Part shown: piece after piece, positions 1 through 9,516 of the stretch
How positions within the stretch are numbered: position 1 is the first letter of the stretch
Layout of the letters: each line of letters opens with the position of its first letter
Origin: Maricaulis maris
GTDB lineage: Bacteria > Pseudomonadota > Alphaproteobacteria > Caulobacterales > Maricaulaceae
Assembly: GCF_003634045.1 (NCBI RefSeq)
Contig: NZ_RBIM01000009.1
Coordinates: 1 to 64,000 of the forward strand
Direction: 5' to 3'
Length of the DNA: 64,000 nucleotides
The notes under the pieces: model-generated
Seen by the model: the letters and a program-made list of their open reading frames with translations, nothing else
Database searches by the model: none
Told to the model about the DNA's origin: nothing
Translations under genes and position numbers: made by a program

Positions 1-2
1 CC

Positions 3-95
3 ACCCGCTTCGACAAGCTCGCCAGAAACTTCCTCGCTGCCGTCGCTCTCGCCTCAGCGCGTCTCTGGATCAGAACTTATGAGCCCACGACCTAG
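3..95 (+). CDS. IS5-family transposase, C-terminal end only (cut by window edge)
   Basis: An open frame enters from the left edge and stops at a TAG at 93-95. It encodes a tail of the type TRFDKLARNFLAAVALAS followed by ARLWIRTYE. Established knowledge: IS5-type DDE transposases usually end in a segment of the form RYDKLAxNFLAAVxLAxxRLWLR-YE. The gene therefore runs toward the downstream acyltransferase, which is transcribed in the opposite direction, and the two stop codons are about 15 bases apart. The terminal inverted repeat cannot be judged because only one end is visible. Confidence 0.75.
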   Translation, partial: TRFDKLARNFLAAVALASARLWIRTYEPTT

Positions 96-110
96 ACCAG
101 CCCGCGGCCT

Positions 111-2132
111 CTACTCCATGCGAGGAGCGTGCTGCGAGGTCGCCATTCTGCGCGCAGTGTCAAGCGTTAAATGGACCTGGTCCAGGTAGACGAGCTCGCC
201 TTCCCTTGAAAAGGCGCTACAGCGGCCACCGGGACAAATCACATCGGAAATCGCCCAAACTGTAACGCCCTCGCGGTCGGGGGCGGCAGCCCAATTCATC
301 AGGTCTGACTCCAATTCGAAAAAGTCATAGTTCAAGTAGTCGTTCAGTTCATGAGCCAGCTCGGCACCCCGTGGGCTCTCCAGCAAAGTCACCGTATTTT
401 CACTGAACGCCGGTCGCGGCCCAACAATGACCACCGATTTACCCTGGTCCAGCAGGTATTGGGCAGTCGAGGAGATCTCATCGAAATCGCTATTATCCCA
501 ATTCCCAGTCAGTACAACGGTCGACACTGCCGGGTTCGACAACGCTTCAAACCTTCGTTGATTAAACTCCCGGCATCCACGTGGCTCATACGATGGAGGT
601 GTCGGATATATCGGCACGCAACCGGCTTGGCTGGCCATTCCAACAGCGACATCCGGTATGATCGAGCGGGTCGCGGCGTAAGCTTCCCGTCCAACACTGT
701 CGCCGACAACGACGATTGCGGGTGGTGCTGTCTCCGGCAGACAAGAAGACCAATCAAGTTCGTCTATCGGTGCCCGACCGGAAATTTGGCAGCGGCCGAG
801 CGCCTCGTCGTACCGCGACCACTGAGCCCAGAGCTGGCTGATCCGCCGCGGGACCGATCCGTGGCGCTCAAGCAAGGCTTGCAGATGCTGGGATTCCGAC
901 GAGCTTTCCGCCTGCATCGCAGTTGCGGCTGCCGTTGTCGCGGCAAAATTTTCTTCAGCATCCACCGCATCTTCAGCCGCGACGGGATGATTCCGGCCAT
1001 TCAGGGCCCAGAGGTGCGCCGCGCCTACTAAACTCGCAATACATAGTCCTGCCACCACGGCTGCCTTGCGAGCTTTCTGTTCGCCGGGTTCTGTGGCCTG
1101 AAAGCGAAGGGGTGTTTCAATGAATCGGTGCAGAAGTTCTGCCGAGATGAAGATCGCGGCTAAAAGAACAATGTACTGAGTGGGTGAGAACTCGGCGCCG
1201 TATAATAGCCGGGTGAGAACAATGATCGGCCAATGCACCAGGTAGAGCGAGTAGGCGCGCATGCCGACATAGGTCATTGGCGCATTTCCGAGAATTCTCA
1301 CGGAGAGCTTGCTTTGAACTGCAAGCAGGATCGCAAATGTGCCGATCGTCGGAAGCAGCGCAGCGACAGCGAAATTGTATTGCTGGCCATCGGCAAGAAA
1401 AAAGGCGATGCCAATACCGACAAGCCCCGAAACGGTGAGCGCCGAGCCGAACACGGGCTTGGCGGACCAAGTTTGCCAGTTGGGCAGCCTGTGAAACGCC
1501 GCAACCCCAGCTCCGAGCGCAAACTGAAAGGCCCGAGTAGGAGCAAGGTAGAACATTGCCGAGGGGTTATTTTGCAGAACGATCCAGGATGAGATCGCAC
1601 CCACAACAAAGATGGCTGCAAAAACTATGACGCGCGACCGGTCGCTCAGGCTAAACAACGCGCTCAACAATATCGGCCAAAACAGGTAGAACTGTTCTTC
1701 GACGCCCAGCGACCACGTATGCAGAAAAATATTGGTTTGCGAGGTGTCTTCGAAATAACCGGAGTTCAGCCAGAAGAATATATTCGACGCGGATATGATC
1801 GCGTATAGACCCGTTTGAGAAAAATCCATCAAGCGGCTGCTTCCGACGATAAACATTGACGCCAGTAAAGAAATAGAAATCACAACCGCAAGCGCCGGAA
1901 AGAGCCTTGCTAGGCGGCGAGTGTAAAATTCAAAAAATGAAAACCGGTTCTTTTCGGAAGATTCAAATATGATCCGGGAAATAATATACCCAGAGATGAC
2001 AAAAAACACATCGACGCCGACAAAACCGCCCGGCAACGCAATGTGATTGAGGTGAAAAACGAGCACGCCGACCACCGCGATGGCACGTAACCCGTCCAGA
2101 GGCGCGATGTAGTGGGATTTCGTGCTCGACAT
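111..2132 (-). CDS. Membrane O-acyltransferase (acyltransferase 3 / OafA-type) fused to SGNH domain
   Basis: This 673-residue integral membrane protein probably transfers acetyl groups to a cell-surface polysaccharide or LPS O-antigen. The N-terminal part (about residues 7-350) opens with YIAPLDGLRAIAVVGVLVFH and contains GGFVGVDVFFVISGYI, the hallmark of acyltransferase family 3, with about ten hydrophobic segments. The C-terminal soluble part starts near residue 470 with VVVGDSVGRE (the SGNH Ser block) and ends with YLDQVHLT, supplying the catalytic Asp/His pair. This two-domain design is known from OafA-like O-acetylases. The first third is AT-richer than the neighbouring core genes, and the gene abuts an IS5 transposase end, so transfer is plausible. 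The exact glycan substrate is unknown. Confidence 0.88.
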   Translation of the reverse strand: MSSTKSHYIAPLDGLRAIAVVGVLVFHLNHIALPGGFVGVDVFFVISGYIISRIIFESSEKNRFSFFEFYTRRLARLFPALAVVISISLLASMFIVGSSRLMDFSQTGLYAIISASNIFFWLNSGYFEDTSQTNIFLHTWSLGVEEQFYLFWPILLSALFSLSDRSRVIVFAAIFVVGAISSWIVLQNNPSAMFYLAPTRAFQFALGAGVAAFHRLPNWQTWSAKPVFGSALTVSGLVGIGIAFFLADGQQYNFAVAALLPTIGTFAILLAVQSKLSVRILGNAPMTYVGMRAYSLYLVHWPIIVLTRLLYGAEFSPTQYIVLLAAIFISAELLHRFIETPLRFQATEPGEQKARKAAVVAGLCIASLVGAAHLWALNGRNHPVAAEDAVDAEENFAATTAAATAMQAESSSESQHLQALLERHGSVPRRISQLWAQWSRYDEALGRCQISGRAPIDELDWSSCLPETAPPAIVVVGDSVGREAYAATRSIIPDVAVGMASQAGCVPIYPTPPSYEPRGCREFNQRRFEALSNPAVSTVVLTGNWDNSDFDEISSTAQYLLDQGKSVVIVGPRPAFSENTVTLLESPRGAELAHELNDYLNYDFFELESDLMNWAAAPDREGVTVWAISDVICPGGRCSAFSREGELVYLDQVHLTLDTARRMATSQHAPRME

Positions 2133-2332
2133 TAGGGAATTAGCCTTAAGAATAAAGATGTTCCAAAAAATTTCGCACGAACATAAGCGGCTTGATCACC
2201 GCGTTCAATAACTCATTCTAGACTGGATAAGCCGTTCCTGCGCTCAGGGCGCTGCGGTCAACGCAGGCCAGATCTAGCCCAAACCCATACGTCTTGGTCT
2301 GGTCTACTTATTCGCTCCGTTTGGTCGACGGT

Positions 2333-3283
2333 TTACACCTCAAACAGCGCCGTCGACAGATAGCGCTCGGCAAAGCTCGCCAGGATCACCACGATGGTCT
2401 TGCCCGCCATGTCATCGCGCTTGGCGACCTCGAGGGCAGCTTTCAGCGCGGCGCCCGAGGAGATGCCGCCCGGGACGCCTTCCAGCTTGGCGACTTCGCG
2501 TGCCATGGCAAAGGCATCGTCGTTCGACACGGTGACCACTTCATCGATCAGGCCGGTGTCGAGAATGTCCGGCACGAAACCGGCGCCAATGCCCTGGATC
2601 TTGTGCGGGCGCGGCGCGCCACCAGACAGGATGGGGCTGTCGGTTGGCTCGACGGCGACGACGTGGAAGCCGGGCTTTTTCTCTTTCAGCACCGAGGCAA
2701 CACCGGTCAGCGTACCGCCCGTGCCGACGCCGGAGATCAGCACATCGGCCTCGCCGGCGGTATCATTCCAGATTTCCAGCGCCGTGGTCTTGCGGTGGAT
2801 TTCCGGATTGGCGGGATTGGCGAACTGGCTCGGCATCACCGCGCCCGGCGTTTCGTCGATGATTTCCTGGGCCTTTGCGATGGCGCCCTTCATGCCCTTG
2901 GCGGCTTCGGTCAGGACGAGCTCGGCGCCGAGATGCTTGAGGAGTTTGCGGCGCTCGATCGACATGCTCTCCGGCATGGTCAGGATCAGGCGGTGGCCGC
3001 GCGCGGCGGCGACAAAAGCCAGGCCGATGCCGGTATTGCCCGAGGTCGGCTCGACCATCACGGCGCCCTCGCCCAGCTTGCCGGCGGCTTCCAACGCATC
3101 GATCATCGCCACGCCGATCCGGTCCTTCACCGAGGCCAGCGGGTTGAAGAATTCCAGCTTGGCCAGGATGCGCGCCTTGGCGCCATGCGCGTCGGCAAGC
3201 TTTTTCAGCTCGACCAGCGGTGTATTGCCCACCGTGTCAGCGATGGAGGCATAGATGCGGCCGCGGCCGGGTGTGTCGGTCAT
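2333..3283 (-). CDS. cysK: Cysteine synthase A (O-acetylserine sulfhydrylase)
   Basis: A cytoplasmic PLP enzyme that makes L-cysteine from O-acetylserine and sulfide. At 316 residues it has the usual CysK length. The PLP lysine is K53 in [11 protein letters not shown], the substrate loop is TSGNTG at 80-85, and the phosphate-binding glycine loop GVGTGGT is at 185-191. The C-terminal block reads [12 protein letters not shown], where most CysK proteins have a Pro and a Gly at the two Ala positions; this is a mild oddity that keeps the family's ERYLST sequence. It stands alone, about 75 bases downstream of dut on the same strand. Confidence 0.95.
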   Translation of the reverse strand: MTDTPGRGRIYASIADTVGNTPLVELKKLADAHGAKARILAKLEFFNPLASVKDRIGVAMIDALEAAGKLGEGAVMVEPTSGNTGIGLAFVAAARGHRLILTMPESMSIERRKLLKHLGAELVLTEAAKGMKGAIAKAQEIIDETPGAVMPSQFANPANPEIHRKTTALEIWNDTAGEADVLISGVGTGGTLTGVASVLKEKKPGFHVVAVEPTDSPILSGGAPRPHKIQGIGAGFVPDILDTGLIDEVVTVSNDDAFAMAREVAKLEGVPGGISSGAALKAALEVAKRDDMAGKTIVVILASFAERYLSTALFEV

Positions 3284-3357
3284 GTCAAATCTCCGTTTGC
3301 GGCCAATGTAGGGAGGCGGCGGCCAAGTGCCAGTGACGAATGTGTCAGTCGAACCGG

Positions 3358-3816
3358 CTATTTCGTGCCGGTCGAGCCGAAACCGCCGGTCCCGCGTGTC
3401 GTCTCGTCCAGCGTGTCGGCGACCTCCCAGACGGCCTGGGTGACCGGAGCGATGATCATCTGGGCGATGCGGTCGCCGCGATTGACGACGAAATTGGCCT
3501 TGCCGTGATTGATCAGATTGACCCGGATCTCGCCGCGATAGTCCGCATCCACCGTTCCAGGCGTGTTGACGCAGGAAATCCCGTGCTTGGCCGCAAGGCC
3601 CGAGCGGGGTCGGACTTGCGCTTCATAGCCAGCTGGCAACGCAATCGCGATCCCGACCGGGATCAGGCGCCATTCGCCGGGCGGGATGGAGACGGGCTCG
3701 TTGGTCGGGACGGCTGCGCGCAAATCCATGCCGGCTGACTGGGGCGTTTCGTAGGCCGGCAGGGCCAGACCCTCATAATGATCGAGCGGTTTGATCTTCA
3801 CGGGCACGGTCGACAT
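3358..3816 (-). CDS. dut: dUTP diphosphatase (trimeric dUTPase)
   Basis: Hydrolyses dUTP to dUMP and pyrophosphate, which keeps uracil out of DNA and feeds dTMP synthesis. All five trimeric dUTPase motifs are visible in 152 residues: AGMDLRA (28-34), RPRSGLA (69-75), [10 protein letters not shown] with the catalytic Asp near 90, RGDRIAQM (113-120), and the flexible C-terminal arm [10 protein letters not shown] (141-150). It lies downstream of coaC and coaB on the same strand. A dut gene next to coaBC is a common bacterial arrangement. Confidence 0.96.
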   Translation of the reverse strand: MSTVPVKIKPLDHYEGLALPAYETPQSAGMDLRAAVPTNEPVSIPPGEWRLIPVGIAIALPAGYEAQVRPRSGLAAKHGISCVNTPGTVDADYRGEIRVNLINHGKANFVVNRGDRIAQMIIAPVTQAVWEVADTLDETTRGTGGFGSTGTK

Positions 3817-3881
3817 GGCGCTATCCTGGCTGGCGAGTGATGGGACGCATCAAAGCCAAGCCCGGCTGATTTGGCCAGAGG

Positions 3882-4529
3882 CTAGAGCGCCGAGGCGATC
3901 CGAGCGGCCAGAAGGCCAGCGATCTTCGATTTCTCGGCCCGTTCCCAGGCTTCGCTGCCCACCCTGGTGACCAGCAGGACGGCATTCTCGGCCCCGCCCA
4001 TCACATCACCCGACACGTCATTGGCAACGATCCAGTCGCAGCCCTTGCGGGCGCGCTTGGCGATGGCGAGGGCTTCGACATCATGGGTCTCGGCGGCAAA
4101 ACCGATGACCAGGCCGGGGCGGCCCGCATTCATCTGTGAGATGGTCTTGAGAATGTCCGGATTCTCGACCAGCGGCAGGCTGGAGAAGCTGGCCTTGTCG
4201 AGCTTGAGCTTCCTGTCAGACGGCTGCGCCGGGCGCCAGTCGGCGACGGCGGCGACGGCGATAAAGACATCAGCGGGCAGGGCCTGTTCGACGGCGGCCA
4301 GCATGTCGCGCGCGGTCTCAATATGGACGGTCTCGACACCGTCAGGGTCGTCCAGCGCGGTCGGTCCGGCGACCAGTGTCACGCGAGCACCCAGCGCGGC
4401 GCAGGCCGCCGCGATGGCATAGCCTTGCTTGCCCGAGGAATGGTTGGAGATGAAGCGGACCGGGTCGATCGGTTCACGCGTCGGTCCGGCGGTGACCAGG
4501 ACGTGGCGACCCTTCAGCGTGTCAGGCAT
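3882..4529 (-). CDS. coaB: Phosphopantothenate-cysteine ligase (CoaB half, separate ORF)
   Basis: Second half of the CoaBC activity: it joins 4'-phosphopantothenate to cysteine in coenzyme A synthesis. The 215-residue product begins GRHVLVTAGPTREPIDPVRF and includes ISNHSSGKQG, both standard for the CoaB nucleotide-binding domain. VANDVSGD (the conserved Asn-Asp-Val) and the DRKLKLDK lysine block follow. In most bacteria this domain is fused behind CoaC. Here it is a separate frame that starts with ATGCCTGA, overlapping the coaC stop by 8 bases in a different frame, so translational coupling or reinitiation is likely. A single-base change at the linker could have produced or removed the fusion. 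The family assignment is secure. Confidence 0.92.
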   Translation of the reverse strand: MPDTLKGRHVLVTAGPTREPIDPVRFISNHSSGKQGYAIAAACAALGARVTLVAGPTALDDPDGVETVHIETARDMLAAVEQALPADVFIAVAAVADWRPAQPSDRKLKLDKASFSSLPLVENPDILKTISQMNAGRPGLVIGFAAETHDVEALAIAKRARKGCDWIVANDVSGDVMGGAENAVLLVTRVGSEAWERAEKSKIAGLLAARIASAL

Positions 4530-5064
4530 TCAAGAGGCTCACAACGGCATCGGCAATCGCATCGGGTTCGGCCAGGCGGCCCGGTCCGAATTCACCACAC
4601 GCCATATCGCCTTCATCCGGGCCGACGAAATGCACGCCATCGCCCTTGAGCGTTGCCAGATTGCGCTGGGTCGCCGGATGCTCCCACATGCGCACATTCA
4701 TCGCTGGCGCCATCAGCACCGGCTTGTCGGTGGCCAGCAGGGTCGTCGAGGCGAGATCATTGGCCAGGCCGGTTGCGGCCTTGGCCATCAAGTCGGCGGT
4801 GGCCGGCGCGACCACGACAAGACCAGCCGAACGAGACAGCTCGATATGGCCCATCTCGGCTTCGTCGGTGAGGTTGAACAGCTCGCCATAGACCTTGTCA
4901 CCGGACAGGGCGGAGACCGAGAGCGGTGTCACGAATTCGCTGCCGGCGCGGGTCAGGATGCAGCGACTGGCAATGCCGCGCTTTTTCAGCGTCCGGATCA
5001 GCTCCAGCGCCTTGTAGGCCGCGATCCCGCCGCCAATGATCAGGAGTATGGACTTGTCGGCCAC
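4522..5064 (-). CDS. coaC: Phosphopantothenoylcysteine decarboxylase (CoaC half, separate ORF)
   Basis: FMN-dependent decarboxylation of phosphopantothenoylcysteine to 4'-phosphopantetheine. The 180-residue protein has the flavin-binding start SILLIIGGGIAAYKALELIR, catalytic His73 (MGHIEL), PAMN at 120-123, and the active-site Cys156 in GDMACGEFGPGRL. The product ends 25 residues after that block with ADAVVSLLNA, where fused CoaBC proteins pass straight into the CoaB domain. The stop overlaps the coaB start by 8 bases. The catalytic residues are intact, so the split has not obviously inactivated it. Confidence 0.92.
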   Translation of the reverse strand: MADKSILLIIGGGIAAYKALELIRTLKKRGIASRCILTRAGSEFVTPLSVSALSGDKVYGELFNLTDEAEMGHIELSRSAGLVVVAPATADLMAKAATGLANDLASTTLLATDKPVLMAPAMNVRMWEHPATQRNLATLKGDGVHFVGPDEGDMACGEFGPGRLAEPDAIADAVVSLLNA

Positions 5065-5351
5065 GTGACGTCTCCGCTGATGGTCCCGTACAGGTAAACC
5101 GTCAGCGGGGATTTCCCAAGGGTTTCAGGGGGCGAGGGTCAGTTCAGTCGGAGAAAAGGGGACACACGCCCCCGCGCCACTTCGCGGTTTCACCCTTGAG
5201 CTGAAGAAGCGGAGACGGCCTGCTGGCTGACAAGCGATTTATGGACAGCCCTGCGCGCGGCGCTCAGATCACTCCGAGCCTGACCGGAGACCGCGCGGGT
5301 CTCCCACTCGGTCTGACGGTCGCGGCCTGGACCTACCAAGCGGGGGGAAAC

Positions 5352-5873
5352 TCAATCGACCAGATGGCGGATTTTCTGGGCGTCGGAAGACAGCGCGGCG
5401 CGCTTTTCCATTATGTGCTGGTAGAAGGCGCCCATCGACAGTTCGACATCATAATGGGTGATCCGCGACAGTGCCGTGATGTCGTCGGTCTTGAAGCTGC
5501 GGCGGTCGGCCATGGCGAGCTCGACGATGCGCGCGAACATGTTGGAATAGGCCGCCGTGTAGACGTGGGCCGGGAATTCCAGCTTGGCGTGACGTGCGCC
5601 CATGCCTTCGGTGGACTCGTAGTAGTGCTCGTCGAACCGGGCTGAGAACAGCTCGTCGCAATGGGCCAGCATGCCGGCGCGCAGATAAGTGATGTTGTCG
5701 GTGATCTCGAAATAGTGGGCGACATCCGGATTGCCGACCAGATGATCGAAGACCGTTTCAAGCGCCTCATCCGCATACTTCATCAGGCGCGATTTCAGAT
5801 GCTGCACCCGGTCAATCACATCTTCGTCGATGCGAAAAAACTCGCGCTGCAGGCTGCGTGCCTCGTCGTTCAT
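5352..5873 (-). CDS. Stand-alone protoglobin / globin-coupled-sensor type heme domain
   Basis: The protein looks like a single-domain heme globin of the protoglobin/HemAT class. The segment GMGARHAKLEFPAHVYTAAY matches the proximal-histidine block of globin-coupled sensors (a His followed by a Leu/Pro pair and an aromatic pair), and the flanking sequence is all helical with no output domain. I prefer the ATG at 5873 because an AAGGGA ribosome-binding site lies about 9 bases upstream; an ATG at 5891 would add six residues. Full-length sensors carry a methyl-accepting or GGDEF domain, but this one ends about 50 residues after the globin core. Function is inferred: oxygen, NO or redox sensing or scavenging. 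It sits directly downstream of ubiB on the same strand. Confidence 0.8.
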   Translation of the reverse strand: MNDEARSLQREFFRIDEDVIDRVQHLKSRLMKYADEALETVFDHLVGNPDVAHYFEITDNITYLRAGMLAHCDELFSARFDEHYYESTEGMGARHAKLEFPAHVYTAAYSNMFARIVELAMADRRSFKTDDITALSRITHYDVELSMGAFYQHIMEKRAALSSDAQKIRHLVD

Positions 5874-5945
5874 AATGAAATCCCTTGCCATGCAGGGAAT
5901 AAATGCATGCGTTTCTTTCGATTTTGTGTAAATCGCGCCGAGATT

Positions 5946-7484
5946 TTAGCTAAATGCCAGCATCGTCGCCGCGCCAAGGGCGGCCGCGCCCGCCAGCCAG
6001 GCCAGGCGCAGGAACCAGGGGCGGAGTTTCGGGCCGCCGCCGAGTGACAATTTGCCGGCCTTGAGCTGGGCGCCAACCTCGGCCCAGTCATCAATCGCGT
6101 CGGGCAGGCGACGCATGGCGTCATGCAGGCGCGTGAGGTCTTCGCCGAGGTCGCGGATACGGCCTTCAGGGCCCAGTTCGCGCTTCATCCAGGCTTCGAC
6201 AACGGGCGCCGCTGCGCCCCACATGTCGTGCTGGGCATCGAGTTGCCGTGACACGCCCTCGCACTGGACCATGGTCTTTTGCAGCATCACGAGTTCCGGG
6301 CGCAGCCGCATGTCGAACAGGTCGGTGATCTCGAACAATTGCAGCAGCACGCGTGACATCGGCACCTGGTCGGCGGTCTTGCCGAAAATCGGTTCGCCGA
6401 CCGCCCGCAGGGCGCTGGCGAAATCCTCGACCGAATGCCGGGCAGGGACATAGCCGGCGGCGAAATGGGCGCGCGCGGCGGCCATGTAGTCGCGGGTCAG
6501 GAAGCCGTGCAGGATGAGCGCCAGGAAACGACGCTCGGCACGGCCGATCCGGCCCATGATGCCGAAATCCACGGCCCAGACCGTGTCGTCAGTCCGGGCA
6601 AACAGATTGCCGCCGTGCATGTCGGCGTGAAAGACGCCGCGATCGAGGGCCGTCGACAGGAAGGCGCGGGTCAGCCGGGTTGCCAGGGCCGGCCGGTCGA
6701 TGCCGCTTGCCTCGATTGCATCCATGTCGGAGAGCGGAATGCCGTCAATCCATTGCGTGGTCAGGACGCGCCGCGTCGAGCGGGTCCAGTCGACCGTCGG
6801 GATGTGATAGCCCTCGGCCACCGCTGCGGCTTCGCCCAGCTCGGAGGCAGCCGCCGCTTCCAGGCGCAGATCGGTCTCGACCGTCAGTGAGCGCGACACG
6901 GTCTCGACGAATTTGCGCGGTTCGAGCCGGCGGCTGGCCGGTGCGAAACGCTCGGCGAGGGCGGCGCCGAGGCTGAGCGTGCGGATGTCGCGCGCGATCC
7001 GGCGCTCGATGTCCGGCCGCAATATCTTGACGGCGACGACAGCGCCATCCGGCGTCACGGCATTGTGGACCTGGGCAATCGAGGCGGCTGCGATCGGCGG
7101 GCCGAATTCACTGAACAGCGTGTCGACGGGTTGTCCTAGGTCGGCGGCGACGACCGCGCGCGCCTCGGCATCGTCAAAGGCCGGCATGCGATCCTGCAGG
7201 CGCGACAGGCCGCGGGCAAAGCGCTCGCCGATCACGTCGCCGCGGGTCGCCAGGATCTGGCCGAATTTCACATAGGACGGACCCAGCTTCTCGAGCGCCC
7301 GGGCCAGGCGTTCACCGGGGTTCTCGGCCAGGTCACGGCGGCGGAAGATGCGCAGGGTCGCGCCCAGCCAGCGCGCCGGCGCCGGGTAGAGCGACTGGTA
7401 TTCCGCCGGCAGGATGGCGTCATGCCGGGCCAGGGTCAGGCCGGCGCGCATCAGGCGGGCAAGGGAGGTGAGTGTGGCGAACAT
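5946..7484 (-). CDS. ubiB: Ubiquinone biosynthesis protein UbiB (ABC1/ADCK atypical kinase)
   Basis: Membrane-associated atypical kinase/ATPase needed for ubiquinone synthesis. The diagnostic KFGQ motif is at 73-76 (LGPSYVKFGQILATRGD). It is followed by the AxVAVKILRP lysine block, HADMHGGNLFA, and AVDFGIMGRIG, which correspond to the kinase catalytic and metal-binding elements. The C-terminus has a hydrophobic anchor (LAWLAGAAALGAATMLAF), as expected for UbiB. It is 512 residues long and lies 67 bases downstream of ubiE, so the two probably form an operon. Confidence 0.95.
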   Translation of the reverse strand: MFATLTSLARLMRAGLTLARHDAILPAEYQSLYPAPARWLGATLRIFRRRDLAENPGERLARALEKLGPSYVKFGQILATRGDVIGERFARGLSRLQDRMPAFDDAEARAVVAADLGQPVDTLFSEFGPPIAAASIAQVHNAVTPDGAVVAVKILRPDIERRIARDIRTLSLGAALAERFAPASRRLEPRKFVETVSRSLTVETDLRLEAAAASELGEAAAVAEGYHIPTVDWTRSTRRVLTTQWIDGIPLSDMDAIEASGIDRPALATRLTRAFLSTALDRGVFHADMHGGNLFARTDDTVWAVDFGIMGRIGRAERRFLALILHGFLTRDYMAAARAHFAAGYVPARHSVEDFASALRAVGEPIFGKTADQVPMSRVLLQLFEITDLFDMRLRPELVMLQKTMVQCEGVSRQLDAQHDMWGAAAPVVEAWMKRELGPEGRIRDLGEDLTRLHDAMRRLPDAIDDWAEVGAQLKAGKLSLGGGPKLRPWFLRLAWLAGAAALGAATMLAFS

Positions 7485-7551
7485 CAGTTGTGTCTAGTGC
7501 GCGAGGGAGGGGTTGGCGAGCGCGCCATGTGGTCGCGCCTGCATCTCCGCC

Positions 7552-8358
7552 TCAGGCCCAGCCGACATGCAGGGCGGCAATGCCGCCGGAGAAATTGGTG
7601 TAGCTGACATTGCGGAAGCCGGCCGTGCGCAATTCGTCGGCGAAATCATCCTGGTTGGGGAAGCGCCGGATTGACTCGACCAGGTATTGATAGCTGTCGC
7701 GATCCTTGGCGACGTAATGGCCGAGCTCCGGCATGACGTTGAAGGACCAGGCGTCATAGATCTTCTCCCAGGCCCGGCTGGTCGGACGGGTGAATTCAAG
7801 ACAGAGGAAGCGCCCGCCCGGCTTGAGCACGCGGCGCATTTCCTTCAGCGCTGAAGCGCGGTCGGTGACATTGCGGATACCGGTCGAAATGGTCACGCAA
7901 TGCGCGGTGCGATCCGGCAGGGGCAGGCATTCGGCATTGCCGGTCACCCAGTCGATGCGGCCGTCCTCATGCGGTTTCAGCCCGCGCTTCATGCCGGCGC
8001 GCAGCATTTGTTCGTTGATGTCGAGCACGATCGCTTTTGCCTTGCGATCACTACCCCGGCGTTCCGCGACAGCGTCAGCCTTGGCCAGGAAGCTGCGGGC
8101 CAGATCGCCGGTGCCGCCGGCGACATCAATGTGCAGTTCGCCCGGCTGCGGATTGGCGCGCGTCATCACCATGTCTTTCCAGACCCGGTGGATGCCCAGC
8201 GACATCAGGTCATTCATCAGGTCATAGCGCCGCGCCGAACGATCAAACACGCCGCGCACCAGCGAGGCTTTTTCCTCGCGGGCCACATCAGTGAAGCCGA
8301 AGGACACGGTTTCGTCGGCGGGCCGGGTTGCGGCGTGCTTGTCTTGGGTCGAGCTCAT
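7552..8358 (-). CDS. ubiE: Ubiquinone/menaquinone C-methyltransferase UbiE
   Basis: SAM-dependent C-methylation of the demethylated benzoquinol intermediate in ubiquinone synthesis. [20 protein letters not shown] is the family N-terminal signature, [12 protein letters not shown] is the SAM motif, and [23 protein letters not shown] is the second UbiE signature. I place the start at the ATG at 8358 ([10 protein letters not shown]), giving about 268 residues; the open frame continues 26 codons upstream without family resemblance. It is divergent from mutM with about 190 bases between them. Confidence 0.94.
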   Translation of the reverse strand: MSSTQDKHAATRPADETVSFGFTDVAREEKASLVRGVFDRSARRYDLMNDLMSLGIHRVWKDMVMTRANPQPGELHIDVAGGTGDLARSFLAKADAVAERRGSDRKAKAIVLDINEQMLRAGMKRGLKPHEDGRIDWVTGNAECLPLPDRTAHCVTISTGIRNVTDRASALKEMRRVLKPGGRFLCLEFTRPTSRAWEKIYDAWSFNVMPELGHYVAKDRDSYQYLVESIRRFPNQDDFADELRTAGFRNVSYTNFSGGIAALHVGWA

Positions 8359-8548
8359 GCCCGGCAACATAGCCACCGACCGCCCGGCGGCAAAGCCGCG
8401 AGGGCGGTCCTTAGTGTCGCATGGAGCGGGCCGCACCCCATTTTGGCTGACAGGTCGGCATGCCTGTGGTCAAACGTGTAGGCTTGGTGCCATCATTCCC
8501 GCAAAGGGCGGGGCAACCGCGTGACCGCAAAGATAATTCACACAAACA

Positions 8549-9415
8549 ATGCCTGAATTGCCTGAAGTCGAAACGGTCCGAAAGGGTCTGATCCCCGCCC
8601 TTGAGGGGCGCCGCATTGATGCGGTCACACTCAATCGACCCAATCTGCGCTTTCCCTTCCCGGAGCGTTTTGCCGAGCGATTGACCGGAAGCCGGGTCGA
8701 GCGCATCGACCGGCGTGCCAAATATCTCCTGTTGCGCCTCGACAGCGGCGAGACGCTGATCGGCCATCTGGGCATGTCGGGACGGTTCTCGATCGAGGCG
8801 GCGGGGGATGGGGCGGCGCAACCGGGCGGTTTCGTCCACGCGGCGCCCGCCGACCCTCGGCATGATCATGTCGTGATCGAGGCCGAGGGCGGTGTCACCG
8901 TGCGCTATAATGACCCGAGGCGGTTCGGCTATATGGACCTGTTCGCAACCGAGGCCGAGGCGACGCACAAGGTCTTGGGTGCGCTCGGTCCGGAGCCGCA
9001 CGGCAATCAGTTTTCCGGTCCCTATCTGGCGGCAGCACTGGCCGGCCGGCGCACCCCCATCAAGACTGCCCTGCTTGACCAGTCGATCGTGGCCGGTCTG
9101 GGCAATATCTATGTCTGTGAAGCCCTGCACCGGTCCGGCATCAGTCCACGGCGACAGGCCGCCAGCATTGCCGGGATCCGCGCCGAGCGGCTGGCGGTGG
9201 CGGTGCGGGCGGTCATTGTCGAAGCGATAGACGCCGGCGGCTCATCGCTCAAGGATTTCGCGGCGACCGACGGTGCGCTGGGCTATTTCCAGCACCGGTT
9301 TCGTGTCTATGACCGGCTTGATGCGCCCTGTCCCACGACCGGCTGCGCTGGCGCCGTGCAACGTATTGTGCAGGCTGGTCGTTCGACTTGGTTCTGCAGC
9401 ACCTGTCAGCGCTGA
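8549..9415 (+). CDS. mutM: Formamidopyrimidine-DNA glycosylase (Fpg/MutM)
   Basis: Bifunctional DNA glycosylase/AP lyase that removes 8-oxoguanine and formamidopyrimidines. It begins [14 protein letters not shown], so Pro2 (the Schiff-base nucleophile after Met removal) and Glu3 are present. [10 protein letters not shown] supplies the conserved lysine near 58, and [22 protein letters not shown] is the helix-two-turn-helix block. The C-terminal zinc finger is complete: two CxxxxC-type pairs end in FCSTCQR. At 288 residues the length is normal. Confidence 0.96.
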   Translation: MPELPEVETVRKGLIPALEGRRIDAVTLNRPNLRFPFPERFAERLTGSRVERIDRRAKYLLLRLDSGETLIGHLGMSGRFSIEAAGDGAAQPGGFVHAAPADPRHDHVVIEAEGGVTVRYNDPRRFGYMDLFATEAEATHKVLGALGPEPHGNQFSGPYLAAALAGRRTPIKTALLDQSIVAGLGNIYVCEALHRSGISPRRQAASIAGIRAERLAVAVRAVIVEAIDAGGSSLKDFAATDGALGYFQHRFRVYDRLDAPCPTTGCAGAVQRIVQAGRSTWFCSTCQR

Positions 9416-9516
9416 GTGATTGCCAGCGGGACCGTGCTGCCGGATTTCCCGCTATGTCCGCCACCTGCCGCCGCTAAGATGAATCCATGCAGTCTTTCAC
9501 AGCCAAGAGGCCTTCC

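Noticed and set aside
2294-3508. A 404-residue plus-strand ORF across cysK
   Set aside because: It lies antisense to cysK, which matches its family fully. GC-rich DNA produces long open antisense frames.
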